DNA of 64,000 nt from Lantana camara (Eukaryota > Streptophyta > Magnoliopsida > Lamiales > Verbenaceae), in contig CM074858.1 in NCBI GenBank assembly GCA_037501455.1, positions 78,280,501 to 78,344,500 on the forward strand, given 5' to 3'. Shown here in pieces: positions 55,361 to 64,000 of this stretch (positions are counted from its first letter, which is position 1; the number at the start of each line of letters is the position of its first letter). A model generated the notes under the pieces. It was given only the letters and a program-made list of their open reading frames with translations. It searched no databases and was not told where the DNA came from. Position numbers and translations under genes: made by a program.

Positions 55361-56514
55361 ATAGTAAGGGTTTGACCCGACCCTTTGACCCGACATGTGA
55401 ATAGTAACCTGTGAATAGTAATCTTGAATAGTACTTTTGAATAGTGCTTTTGAATAGTAAAAATGAATTAAAACTTGTGCTTTCCTAATAGACATTTGCA
55501 CCTAGGGTTTCCATATCCAGGGTCTAAAATGTGTTTTCAAAATGTGTTTTCTTTCGTGGACTTGTTTCTTAACCTAAGGTTTGCGATAGGATTCATAATT
55601 TGACTAAAGCTTACTCGGTTATAGTAAGATCATAGTCTAACGTTAAGAGTAACTCACTTTGATGTATTCCTTTGTGTGTTACCTTTCTTGAATACCTTAA
55701 ATGGTATTACTCTCTTGTGTTACATGTTCCTTGTTCATTGTTTCATGCATTTCATATGCATCTTGGTTAGTAGTGGGTCTTAGTTCTTAAGCTCACTCTA
55801 GTACACCACCTACAGGAGTTAAAGTTGAGCACTGGGATCCCCAGGGCACCGCATAATCTGTCTACCTCCCTTTTGGTACTATTAGGTGAGGTGAAGTTAT
55901 AAATGTTTTCCAACTGGAACCACGATTATACTATCGTATCATATGTTTTGAAATTCAAAGCTAAACCTTGTTTTGAACTACTCCCTTTTATCGGGACATT
56001 CTCTTGAAAGGATCATTCATACTTTAATAGTATACCTTGATCAACAGTACATGTTTTCCAAAGTTCTGCATTCTTGTTCAAAGACAGTTACATGTTTTGC
56101 ATATGTTTTCAAAGTACAGTTTACAGACAGTTTCACATGTTTTCAGACAGAATCATATGTTTTACAGACAGCATCATATGTTACAGTTACAGTTTCACAT
56201 GTTATAAGTTAGTATACTGGAGTGTTACTCTGGTCACTGCTAATCTTAAATGCAAGCATACAGTTTACAGTTTGGGCCCGGCGGTTATGTGTGGAGGTGA
56301 TGCTCGGGAGGTGAGCGCCAACGACATCACCAATACCGGCCGCCACACTTAGACTATTGACACCGACTTTTAACAGGAGGTTTGTTAAGTCAGGACAATT
56401 TGTCTGGGAACGGACAGCAAATCTGTTCCCATTACATGTTTACAGGTCGCCTAGGGCTAGCTACCCGAAGTGACAACCGGTGGAGGATGGTGCATGTTTG
56501 TATGTGTTGGTAAG

Positions 56515-56668
56515 AGTTGTTGTTGACCTTGGTCCAATAGTCTACTGTGTACGGAGTTGTTGTTGACCTTGGTCCAATGCTCTACTTTATGTGGGGTTAT
56601 TGTTGATCCTGGTCGGATACTCTACTATACGTGGAATTATTGTTGATCCTGGTCCGACACTCTACCGA
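56515..56668. repeat. Four 40-bp tandem repeats in the element 6 LTR
   Basis: Units start at 56515, 56555, 56595 and 56635, each with TTGTTGA(C/T)C(T/C)TGGTC and a (G/A)(T/C)TCTAC block. Units 1-2 and 3-4 resemble each other more, suggesting stepwise duplication. The last unit is cut short. Confidence 0.88.
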
Positions 56669-57545
56669 ATCATGTTTTCTGGAGTAAGGATGGAGAAGCC
56701 TAGCTTGCGGGCAAAAAAAAATTCTGTTTCATAAAGGATGGTTCATATCTGGAAAAGTTCACTTTACCCTTATCCCGTTTTATGAAAGAACTATGAACCA
56801 TCAACAGCATATGTGTGCGCGTGTGATAGCATTCATGAAAATGTTTTATAACGTGCATTCTTTTACAGCATCGCATTCAAAGAGTTTTATCAATCGAACT
56901 TGTTTCAAGTTCTTCATTAAAGCATTGCATTTAACAGTTTCGAACTTTATTTCAAGTTCTTTAATTCAGTACTTTCTTTAAAGTATTCCCTCACTTAGTC
57001 CTTTTGACTAATACCTCTCCCGTTTTCTTGCCTCGTGGTTTCAGGTCTTGCAGCCGCAGTCTAGAGGTATCTTGAAGCTCTAGATTGTCATTTTTGTTTC
57101 TGTCAGGACTTAGTATTACTTCCTCTTTTGTGTCCTGCATATGTTTTATGGCTGCATCACTTTATACTTCTGTATATGTTTCTGAATACTTGAGTATCTT
57201 TGTTATACTCTCTCTGCTACTCGGTTACCGATATTTTGAACTCTGATGTATCGGTACTTATATGTTCATCTGTTATATGTTCTGATATGCCGAGTCTCTC
57301 TTACACGATCAATATGTTCTTGCTTGTTACATGCCATCACGCACATGTTTTGAAAAGTTTTAAAATACTCTGATTTTCCGCTGCATAGCCACATCGTTGT
57401 ACATGTATAGTTCTGATAGACAGCCGTTCGCTGGAGTATTTCTTGAGTGATGGCTCACACCATTACTTGAGGGGTGCTTCAGTGCGGGGGTTGAGACGCC
57501 GCTCTCCTCTTGTTCTGGTACGGGTGGGGGCGTTACAGCCTGAGG

Positions 57546-57557
57546 TGGTATCAGAGC
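57546..57557 (+). other. Primer binding site of element 6
   Basis: TGGTATCAGAGC, 8 bases after the LTR end. Confidence 0.92.
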
Positions 57558-57723
57558 ATCGGGTTAAGTAAGAAGAGACTTAACCTAGATTGCTCTCATG
57601 TTGCATCATGGATTGTTCACGCATTGCATCCAGGATCATTCTCATATTGCATCGAGACAGGATATTTGGGATTACATGGTTCTGTTATCTGGATTTCATA
57701 TCTGTGGTATCTTCTGTATAGCT

Positions 57724-58404
57724 ATGGCAGTTCAGCCACACCAGGATCCTAATCAGCAGATGGATGAGGCTTTCTTTGAGCAGTTTGAGACCCCGCGTAC
57801 TGTGGCAGTTTCTCGCCGTGGAGGCACTCGTTTCTACACTTGGCGTAGGTCTAGGAACAGTAGCAGGCCTGGGTATTCCTATCCTAACAGAGTTGTGCAC
57901 TATCTCGAGTCTGAGAGAGATGGTTACTTTCAGGAGTACCAGAGGACCCGTGAGGTCAGGTTGGAGTCTCTGCGCTATCAGGATCAGTCACTGCAGTACC
58001 AGATTGATAGGGACATCGCTCGTGAGCATGCTGCAGAGATGACTCATATTGCTGATCAGAGGGCTGCTCGTATTGCTGAGCTGGAGGCAGATCTTATGCA
58101 GATGACTATTGATCGCGACACCTCTATGGAGCGTCACCAGCACTACCGTGCCCGCGTGAGAGCTCGCCTGTATGATACCTATCACTTATCCGATGAGCAG
58201 GCAGTTGAGGAGGTCGAGGGTCAGGATGTCAGTCAGGCTTCTCAGGAGCCCGAGCCTATGCAGGAGCAGTCTGATGGAGGCGATGGAGGATCTGATGATG
58301 ATGATGATGGCGGAGATGATCCAGCAGGACACGGACAGGGTGAGGTCGTTGCCGTTTCTGATGACACCACCAGGGGTTCTTTGGATCACAGTTATCAGGG
58401 TTGA
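57724..58404 (+). CDS. Extra ORF upstream of gag, coiled-coil and acidic protein of unknown function
   Basis: An open frame of 226 codons from ATG 57724 (MAVQPHQDPNQQMDE). It is open further up to an ATG at 57598, but the upstream 42 residues look like random translation of leader. The N-terminal part has a basic patch (residues ~31-48, rich in R). Residues ~60-150 are charged and heptad-like (LESERDGYFQEYQRTREV and on to about RVRARLYD), which predicts a long coiled coil. Residues ~160-205 are strongly acidic with a DDDDDGGDD stretch. No zinc knuckle, capsid, protease or membrane segment is visible, so it is not a duplicated gag. It lies between PBS and gag in the sense orientation, in a position where chromodomain Gypsy elements normally have only leader. 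I do not recognise the family. Confidence 0.72.
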   Translation: MAVQPHQDPNQQMDEAFFEQFETPRTVAVSRRGGTRFYTWRRSRNSSRPGYSYPNRVVHYLESERDGYFQEYQRTREVRLESLRYQDQSLQYQIDRDIAREHAAEMTHIADQRAARIAELEADLMQMTIDRDTSMERHQHYRARVRARLYDTYHLSDEQAVEEVEGQDVSQASQEPEPMQEQSDGGDGGSDDDDDGGDDPAGHGQGEVVAVSDDTTRGSLDHSYQG

Positions 58405-59227
58405 TTGCTGATGGGAGATTTCTGTATATAGTACTGATGCATATATATCTATCTATTGATGGCGGACGTATAGCCGGGACAGTTCAGGACTGACTTTTGG
58501 ATGAGGGGATGTATAGCTCTGGTAGATGATCCCCGACTTTTGGCACCACGGATGACGGTTCAGATGACTTGGTACCTACTAGGTTATTGTCAGCAGGGTT
58601 GGACGGATTGGTAAGGCCTGTAAGGGAGTCAACTCGATAGTATCGGGTCCTCCCCATTTTGAATTAATACTGTTAACATGTGGCCTGTAGTAAATTTTAC
58701 CAAACCTTGCACAGTTATAACACTTTCGGCTTTATGTTGGATATCTGTTTACTGCTTTCCATAACTGTCATTGCATGAGTCTTAGAGTTGCTTCAAGATA
58801 CCATTAGGACCGTTGATAGGATCATGCCATTTCATTTATTGTTAGCATGCTATTGTTCTTGATATGTTGATACGCTTCTGGATATGTTGATCATGCTTCT
58901 GATCATGTTACAGTTCTTGTTGATATGACAGTATACGTTCTGTTCCCGTTTTACATGTTGATCATGTTTTGGGATATGTTATACATGTTTCTGATATGTT
59001 GATATGTTGCCCGAGCTTCTGTTTTCATGTTGTCTGACAATTGTTTCTGATTATATGATATGTTTGGAGATCTTGAATCTTTGATGACATGTTGTTATGG
59101 GAATGTGTTGTTCTCATACTTATATGTGACTACGTGAGAATGTGAATACGTGGTTACGGATTCTGTGAATCATTATATGTCATGCATCGAATATATGTAT
59201 CTGAATGCTTATGAATTCAGTAACAAT
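58405..59227 (+). other. Spacer between the extra ORF and gag
   Basis: About 820 bp, T-rich, with recurring GATATGTTGAT / ATGTTGATCATG words at 58860-59060. Several short upstream ATGs occur. No gene is seen. Confidence 0.6.
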
Positions 59228-62200
59228 ATGCCACCGAGAAGAGCACCCCGGAATCGTGTACCACCACTGCCACCCCAAAGAGAGATCACGCCACCCCAAA
59301 GAGATGTCACGCCACCCCCTGAAAGAGAAAGAACTCCGGAATTAAGGGATGTGCTACGACAATTTACGAGGGCTTGTGCACCGAGAGATAATCCTCCTAA
59401 TGAAAGGTCATTGGAGAAGTTTCTGAGGATGAATCCACCTAAGTTCTATGGAGAACCGAACGACATGAAGGCTGAGAATTGGATTACCAGTCTTGAGAAA
59501 ATTTTCGAGGCTATGGAGATCTACCCAGAGGATCGTGAACGAGTTCGGTATGCTACTTTTCTTATGGAAGGAGCTGCATACAATTGGTGGAAGCACGTTC
59601 AGCATATGTGGATTGAGAATAACGTTGAAGGAAGTTGGGATGAGTTTATCAGAGAGTTTCAGCAGAAGTATATGCCTCAAGTGACTCGTGATGCACGAGA
59701 GGCTGAGTTTATGAGTCTGGTTCAGGGAACTATGAATGTGATGGAGTATGAAGCTAGGTTTGTGAGGCTAATCAAGTATGCGCCTCATATTTTGACTGAT
59801 GAGCGTCGCAAGACGAAGAGATTTATCGATGGACTGAAGTCTGAACTTCGGTTGGCACTTGCTTCTTTGGTTATTGAGACCTACAACCAGGCTGTTGATA
59901 GAGCGCTAAGGGTTGAAGCTGCACACAAGGAGATCAAGATAACTACTGCCCGTCAAGGACCTTCTAACCCTAAGCCTTATCAAGGGAATAAGCGACCTTC
60001 CGGACCTTTTCCCCAAGGAACTGGAAAGAGGCCAATGGTAACACCACAGCGTCAGCAGCAGAACGCTCCACCGAAACAACAAGCACCGAAGCACAAAGCG
60101 CCACAGCAGTACCAGAGGGCGCCCCAACAGCAGAGAGCACCTCAGCCAGGTCCAGAGGAAATTGTTTGTCGATATTGTCGCCGAACGGGACACACTGAGG
60201 AGAACTGTCGCAAGAAGGCTGGACAGTGTTTCGCGTGTGGTTCCCCTGAGCACCAGATGGATAGTTGCCCGCACAAGATCAGGAGATTTGGGGTCCAGGA
60301 TAAAGGAAAAGCAGTGGCGGGTACGACGAACAAACCGGTGGTCAGAGGCAGAGCTTATGCTTTGGATGGTAAGGAGGAGGTTGATCCTTCGTCTGTTGTG
60401 GAAGGTATTGTGCACATTCTTAACACACCAGTTAAGGTCTTGTATGACCCTGGTGCTACGCATTCTTTTGTTGCTTCTGAATTATGTGCGCATTTACAGT
60501 TTTCGCTTGAATACTTGCCATATAAATTTGAAGTGAGTTCTCCTTTGGGAACTTGCCTTGTTACGGATCAAGTATATAAACGCTGCCCTATATGTATTGG
60601 TACCCGTTGTTACCCGACGGATCTTATTGAGTTACCGATGACGAGATACGAGGTTATACTTGGTATGGATTGGTTGTCTAAGTACCGAGCTAAGTTAGAT
60701 TGTTACAAGAAAGAGATCATCTTGGAAGAAGATGAAAGTGGGACATCAGAAGGGAAAGTTGAGAAGTTATCAGTGATTTCTTCGATGGAAGCTAAGAAGT
60801 TGATTCAGAAAGGAGCTAGTGGAATTGTGGCTTATCTTTTGAATAGACCGAAAGATCAACTTAAGATCGAAGAAGTGGAAGTGGTGAACGAGTTCCTAGA
60901 TGTGTTTCCTGAGCATTTAGATTCGTTACCTCCTGACCGAGAGTTGGAGTTTACGATCGAGACGATATCAGGAGCTGAGCCGTATTCAAAGACACCTTAC
61001 AGAATGGCACCAGCTGAATTAGATGAACTGAGAAAGCAATTGGACGAGTTGATTGAGTCAGGATATGTTCGACCAAGCACCTCGCCGTGGGGAGCACCTG
61101 TGCTTTTCGTTAAGAAGAAGGATGGATCATTGCGTTTATGCATTGACTATCGGGAGCTGAACAGGATGACAATCAAGAATAAGTATCCTCTCCCTCATAT
61201 TGAAGAGCTGTTCGATATACTTCAAGGGTCGAAGGTCTACTCCAAGTTAGATCTTAGACAAGGGTATTATCAGTTGAAGATCAGGGAAGCAGATATTCCG
61301 AAGACTGCTTTCAATAGCCGATACGGACATTATGAGTTTGTAGTAATGCCGTTTGGTTTGACAAACGCACCAGCTGCATTCATGGATATGATGCACCGTA
61401 TATTCAAGCCGTTTCTTGACAAGTTTGTAGTGATCTTCATCGACGATATTTTGGTATTTTCGAAGACACCGGAGGAACATGCTGAGCATCTTCGAATCGT
61501 GTTACGCACTTTGCTGGATCACAAGCTATATGCAAAGTTCAGTAAATGTGAGTTCTGGCTTGAGAGAGTCACATTTCTCGGACACATCATATCAGGATCT
61601 GGAATCGAAGTAGATCCCTCGAAGATCGAGACGATCATGGATTGGAAGTCACCGAAGAATCCTTCAGAAGTGAGGAGTTTTCTGGGATTAGCTGGTTACT
61701 ACCGAAGGTTTGTCCAAGATTTCTCGAAGATAGCTACACCTCTCACTAAGTTGACAAAGAAAGAAGGGAAGTTTGAATGGACGGAGAAGTGTGAGCAAAG
61801 TTTTCAAAGATTGAAGGAGATGCTAACAACTGCACCCGTGTTAGCGTTACCAGAAGGAAAAGAAGGATACACAGTTTACACCGATGCTTCGAAAGAAGGA
61901 CTAGGAGGAGTTTTGATGCAGAATGGGAAGGTGATTGCGTATGCATCAAGGAAACTCAAAACGCATGAAGTCAACTACCCGACACATGATTTGGAGTTAG
62001 CCGCGATAATTTTTGCTCTGGGAAAATGGAGACATTACCTGTATGGAGTTACGTTTGAGATCTTTACTGATCATAAGAGCCTGCGATATCTATTCACTCA
62101 GAAGGAGTTGAATATGCGACAGAGGAGATGGATGGAATTTCTGGAGGACTACGATTGCATTATTCAGTACCATCCAGGAAAGGCGAATGTTGTAGCCGAT

Positions 62201-63871
62201 GCACTAAGCAGGAAAGTTCATTTGGCACAGATTTCTGCCAATCCCGAGGTTGATCAAAGAGAAAGAATCGAGGTGATAACCAAAGCTCGAATTGCGAATG
62301 TTGTGATGATATCACCATTGAAAGAACAAGTGTTGGAAGCTCAGAAGAACGACGAGTGGATTAAGAAATGTCTCGAATCTAAGGAGAAAGATGATGAGAC
62401 CAAGTTCAAGGTTGATGAACATGGAGTATTGAGGTACAAAGGTCGAGTATGCGTACCAACTGTTTTGAGGAAAGAGATTCTCGATGAAGCGCATAAGACT
62501 AAGTACACGATACATCCCGGAGGCACTAAGATGTATCAAGATGTTAAGACGCATTTCTGGTGGAACGGAATGAAGAGAGACATAGCCAACTATGTCAAGA
62601 AGTGCTTAACTTGTCAGAAAGTTAAAGCTGAGCACCAGAAGCCGAGTGGGAAGTTGCAACCATTACCGATTCCGACATGGAAGTGGGAGCAAATCACGAT
62701 GGATTTTGTCACTGGATTACCCAAAGTCAGAGGAGGACAAGATAGTATCTGGGTGATCATTGATCGATTGACAAAGTCAGCACACTTTTTGCCAGTAAAG
62801 ATGACGGATAAGGTCAGCACGTTGGCAAAGCTGTATCAACAAGAGATTGTTAGACTACATGGAGTCCCGAACAGTATAGTGTCGGACAGAGATCCGAAAT
62901 TCACGTCGCACTTATGGAAAGAAATTCAGACTTTGATGGGAACAAAGTTGAACTTCAGTACTGCAGCGCATCCTCAGACGGATGGACAATCTGAAAGGAT
63001 GATCAAATACTTGGAAGATATGCTAAGAGCTTGCGCTTTGGACTTCCAGGAAAGTTGGAAAGAGTGTTTACCTCTTGTGGAGTTTGCATACAATAATAGT
63101 TATCAAGCTTCTATTAAAGCTGCTCCATATGAAGCTCTGTATGGAAGGAAATGTAGATCCCCGTTATACTGGGATTTGGATGAAGCGAGATGTACTGAGG
63201 AAGGACCGATCAGAGTAAATTCGGCCAAATGGATAAGAGAAGCAACAGAAAAGATTCAGATCATTCGCCAGAGAATGAAAGCTGCCCAGGACAGGCAGAA
63301 GAGTTATGCTGATCGACGAAGAAGGGATTTGGAATTCGCAGTGGGCGAAAAGGTATTTCTGAAGGCATCGCCAAGGAAAGGATTTTCCCGAATTGGGAAA
63401 GGTGGAAAGTTAAACCCAAGATATGTTGGACCGTATGAGATACTGGAAAGAGTCGGACTGACTGCTTATAGATTGGATTTGCCTGTAGGTCTAACAGGAA
63501 TCCACAACGTATTTCATGTATCTCAGCTTCGTAAGTGTTTCTCGGATGAGACAGAGGTTGTGCCGGTAGAGGAGATACCGTTGGAACCGGATTTGACTTA
63601 TGTTTTGAAGCCCGCTAAGATTCTAGACAGGAAGTTTCAAGAGCTGAGGAATAGGAAAATTCCTTTGGTTAAAGTCCTTTGGAAAGGACATGGGACAGAA
63701 GAGGCAACCTGGGAGACAGAAGAGAAAATGCAGAAACATCACCCTGAGTTGTTTGCAGTTACAGCGGAAGAATCTGAGGACAGATTCTCTTTAAGGAGGG
63801 GTGATTGTAACAGCCCAAAACAGGGCCTGGATGAAAACAGTAAGTTAAAGGCAATGGTAAAGCGTTCATAG
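59228..63871 (+). CDS. gag-pol: Gag-Pol polyprotein of element 6 (1547 codons, intact)
   Basis: Start chosen at ATG 59228 ([10 protein letters not shown]), matching Gag openings of elements 3 and 5; the frame is open back to 59150. Domains by residue: Gag ~60-250; zinc knuckles from C314 ([28 protein letters not shown]); protease with D407 in [11 protein letters not shown] with catalytic FIDD (D739-D740); RNase H with TDAS (D886); integrase zinc finger H1089, H1096, C1126, C1129 and core D1159, D1220, E1256 (D35E spacing); chromodomain-like module ~1465-1505. Gag and Pol share one frame, so the Gag/Pol ratio must be set after translation or by splicing. The frame runs on through the PPT and ends 66 bp inside the 3' LTR. 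Confidence 0.95.
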   Translation: MPPRRAPRNRVPPLPPQREITPPQRDVTPPPERERTPELRDVLRQFTRACAPRDNPPNERSLEKFLRMNPPKFYGEPNDMKAENWITSLEKIFEAMEIYPEDRERVRYATFLMEGAAYNWWKHVQHMWIENNVEGSWDEFIREFQQKYMPQVTRDAREAEFMSLVQGTMNVMEYEARFVRLIKYAPHILTDERRKTKRFIDGLKSELRLALASLVIETYNQAVDRALRVEAAHKEIKITTARQGPSNPKPYQGNKRPSGPFPQGTGKRPMVTPQRQQQNAPPKQQAPKHKAPQQYQRAPQQQRAPQPGPEEIVCRYCRRTGHTEENCRKKAGQCFACGSPEHQMDSCPHKIRRFGVQDKGKAVAGTTNKPVVRGRAYALDGKEEVDPSSVVEGIVHILNTPVKVLYDPGATHSFVASELCAHLQFSLEYLPYKFEVSSPLGTCLVTDQVYKRCPICIGTRCYPTDLIELPMTRYEVILGMDWLSKYRAKLDCYKKEIILEEDESGTSEGKVEKLSVISSMEAKKLIQKGASGIVAYLLNRPKDQLKIEEVEVVNEFLDVFPEHLDSLPPDRELEFTIETISGAEPYSKTPYRMAPAELDELRKQLDELIESGYVRPSTSPWGAPVLFVKKKDGSLRLCIDYRELNRMTIKNKYPLPHIEELFDILQGSKVYSKLDLRQGYYQLKIREADIPKTAFNSRYGHYEFVVMPFGLTNAPAAFMDMMHRIFKPFLDKFVVIFIDDILVFSKTPEEHAEHLRIVLRTLLDHKLYAKFSKCEFWLERVTFLGHIISGSGIEVDPSKIETIMDWKSPKNPSEVRSFLGLAGYYRRFVQDFSKIATPLTKLTKKEGKFEWTEKCEQSFQRLKEMLTTAPVLALPEGKEGYTVYTDASKEGLGGVLMQNGKVIAYASRKLKTHEVNYPTHDLELAAIIFALGKWRHYLYGVTFEIFTDHKSLRYLFTQKELNMRQRRWMEFLEDYDCIIQYHPGKANVVADALSRKVHLAQISANPEVDQRERIEVITKARIANVVMISPLKEQVLEAQKNDEWIKKCLESKEKDDETKFKVDEHGVLRYKGRVCVPTVLRKEILDEAHKTKYTIHPGGTKMYQDVKTHFWWNGMKRDIANYVKKCLTCQKVKAEHQKPSGKLQPLPIPTWKWEQITMDFVTGLPKVRGGQDSIWVIIDRLTKSAHFLPVKMTDKVSTLAKLYQQEIVRLHGVPNSIVSDRDPKFTSHLWKEIQTLMGTKLNFSTAAHPQTDGQSERMIKYLEDMLRACALDFQESWKECLPLVEFAYNNSYQASIKAAPYEALYGRKCRSPLYWDLDEARCTEEGPIRVNSAKWIREATEKIQIIRQRMKAAQDRQKSYADRRRRDLEFAVGEKVFLKASPRKGFSRIGKGGKLNPRYVGPYEILERVGLTAYRLDLPVGLTGIHNVFHVSQLRKCFSDETEVVPVEEIPLEPDLTYVLKPAKILDRKFQELRNRKIPLVKVLWKGHGTEEATWETEEKMQKHHPELFAVTAEESEDRFSLRRGDCNSPKQGLDENSKLKAMVKRS
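63791..63805 (+). other. Polypurine tract of element 6, inside the coding frame
   Basis: TTAAGGAGGGGTGAT directly before the 3' LTR start TGTAACAGCC. It is translated as part of the polyprotein tail. Confidence 0.85.
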
Positions 63872-64000
63872 ACCGTGATCCAACTTTTTGAATCATCATG
63901 CATTGCATTTTTACATGAACTTGGTGCTCGTATATGTTCTGACATGTTTTAAGGGGGAATTCTTGACCTTTGATTCAGTTTAGTATTCATAACCCGAGCC
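63806..64000 (+). repeat. 3' LTR of element 6 (first 195 bp)
   Basis: Matches 53400-53594 with about three substitutions. The window ends inside it. Confidence 0.93.

Larger units (their letters stand above)
53400..57537 (+). repeat. 5' LTR of element 6
   Basis: A 4138-bp LTR from TGTAACAGCCC to GGGGGCGTTACA. U3 is 53400 to about 54500 (TATA box at 54472), leaving about 3 kb of transcribed R-U5. It has a TG/GT-rich tract (55280-55360) and a 40-bp tandem repeat (56515-56668). Positions 54590-55260 and 58860-59060 share a T-rich ATATGTTAT-type low-complexity style. Confidence 0.92.
53400..64000 (+). mobile_element. Element 6: apparently intact chromodomain Ty3/Gypsy element with an extra upstream ORF
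   Basis: The 5' LTR is 53400-57537, PBS 57546-57557, extra ORF 57724-58404, gag-pol 59228-63871, PPT 63791-63805, and the 3' LTR from 63806 runs past the window end. The first 195 bp of the two LTRs differ at about three positions. It is nested in the 5' LTR of element 5 (left flank AGTTT). All catalytic motifs are present in one uninterrupted frame, so this is the only plausible autonomous element here. Confidence 0.93.

Noticed and set aside
57598..57723. Upstream extension of the extra ORF to ATG 57598
   Set aside because: The first 42 residues look like leader translation, without the charged composition of the rest, and the ATG at 57724 has a better context for the start of the acidic/coiled-coil protein. 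The longer form cannot be fully excluded.
59906..60463. 185-codon minus-strand ORF opposite the Gag-protease junction of element 6
   Set aside because: The intact gag-pol frame lies on the other strand; composition mirrors it and no antisense domain is recognisable, unlike the true antisense ORF at 38515-39639.

Overview
This window reads as nuclear, repeat-rich DNA of a flowering plant, probably a eudicot heterochromatic or pericentromeric block. The evidence is a dense nest of LTR retrotransposons with plant-type priming sites (TGGTATCAGAGC, initiator-tRNA-Met complementary), chromodomain-bearing Ty3/Gypsy polyproteins, an Angela-like Ty1/Copia element, a Tat-lineage Gypsy fragment with an antisense extra ORF, and one end of a CACTA DNA transposon. 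I found no host gene, rRNA, tRNA or CRISPR array. Nothing in the sequence fixes the species.

Layout, left to right. (A) 1-10114: minus-strand element 1, with two ~98% similar long LTRs and only 2.66 kb of internal DNA without a pol gene (non-autonomous, LARD-like). Its 5' LTR is split by a complete solo LTR (4183-6855, TSD CGAAT). (B) 10115-16344: the closing pieces of four further LTRs (ending at 13512, 13621, 16294 and 16344) whose left parts lie outside the window, so the first base sits about five insertions deep. (C) 16345-19007: unassigned LTR-like DNA, a 1.1-kb LTR, a 172-bp integrase scrap and the first 936 bp of another LTR. (D) 19008-27106: plus-strand element 3, a Tekay/Del-like chromodomain Gypsy element with gag-pol broken by three stops and a frameshift. 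(E) 27107-28419: two truncated LTR pieces joined at a deletion scar. (F) 28420-38491: Copia element 4, with two nearly identical 2.27-kb LTRs around a decayed interior and a GC-rich hairpin array. (G) 38492-41052: 3' end of a Tat-lineage element with antisense ORF, hairpin, PPT and LTR. (H) 41053-41844: CACTA-like end. (I) 41861-53399: minus-strand Gypsy element 5, broken gag-pol, 3.8-kb LTRs. (J) 53400-64000: plus-strand Gypsy element 6, inserted in the 5' LTR of element 5. It has an uninterrupted 1547-codon gag-pol and an extra 226-codon ORF upstream of gag; its 3' LTR runs off the window.

How the parts work together: the Gypsy elements follow one plan (LTR, PBS, Gag with zinc knuckles, protease, RT, RNase H, integrase, chromodomain, PPT, LTR). 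Only element 6 looks able to supply proteins; elements 1 and 4 would depend on others. The most striking signal outside normal gene categories is that at least five different element families carry clusters of short perfect hairpins or palindromes in what should be the transcribed leader. The stem sequence differs between families, and in two of them it covaries between neighbouring hairpins, which suggests selection or an amplification process acting on the fold.
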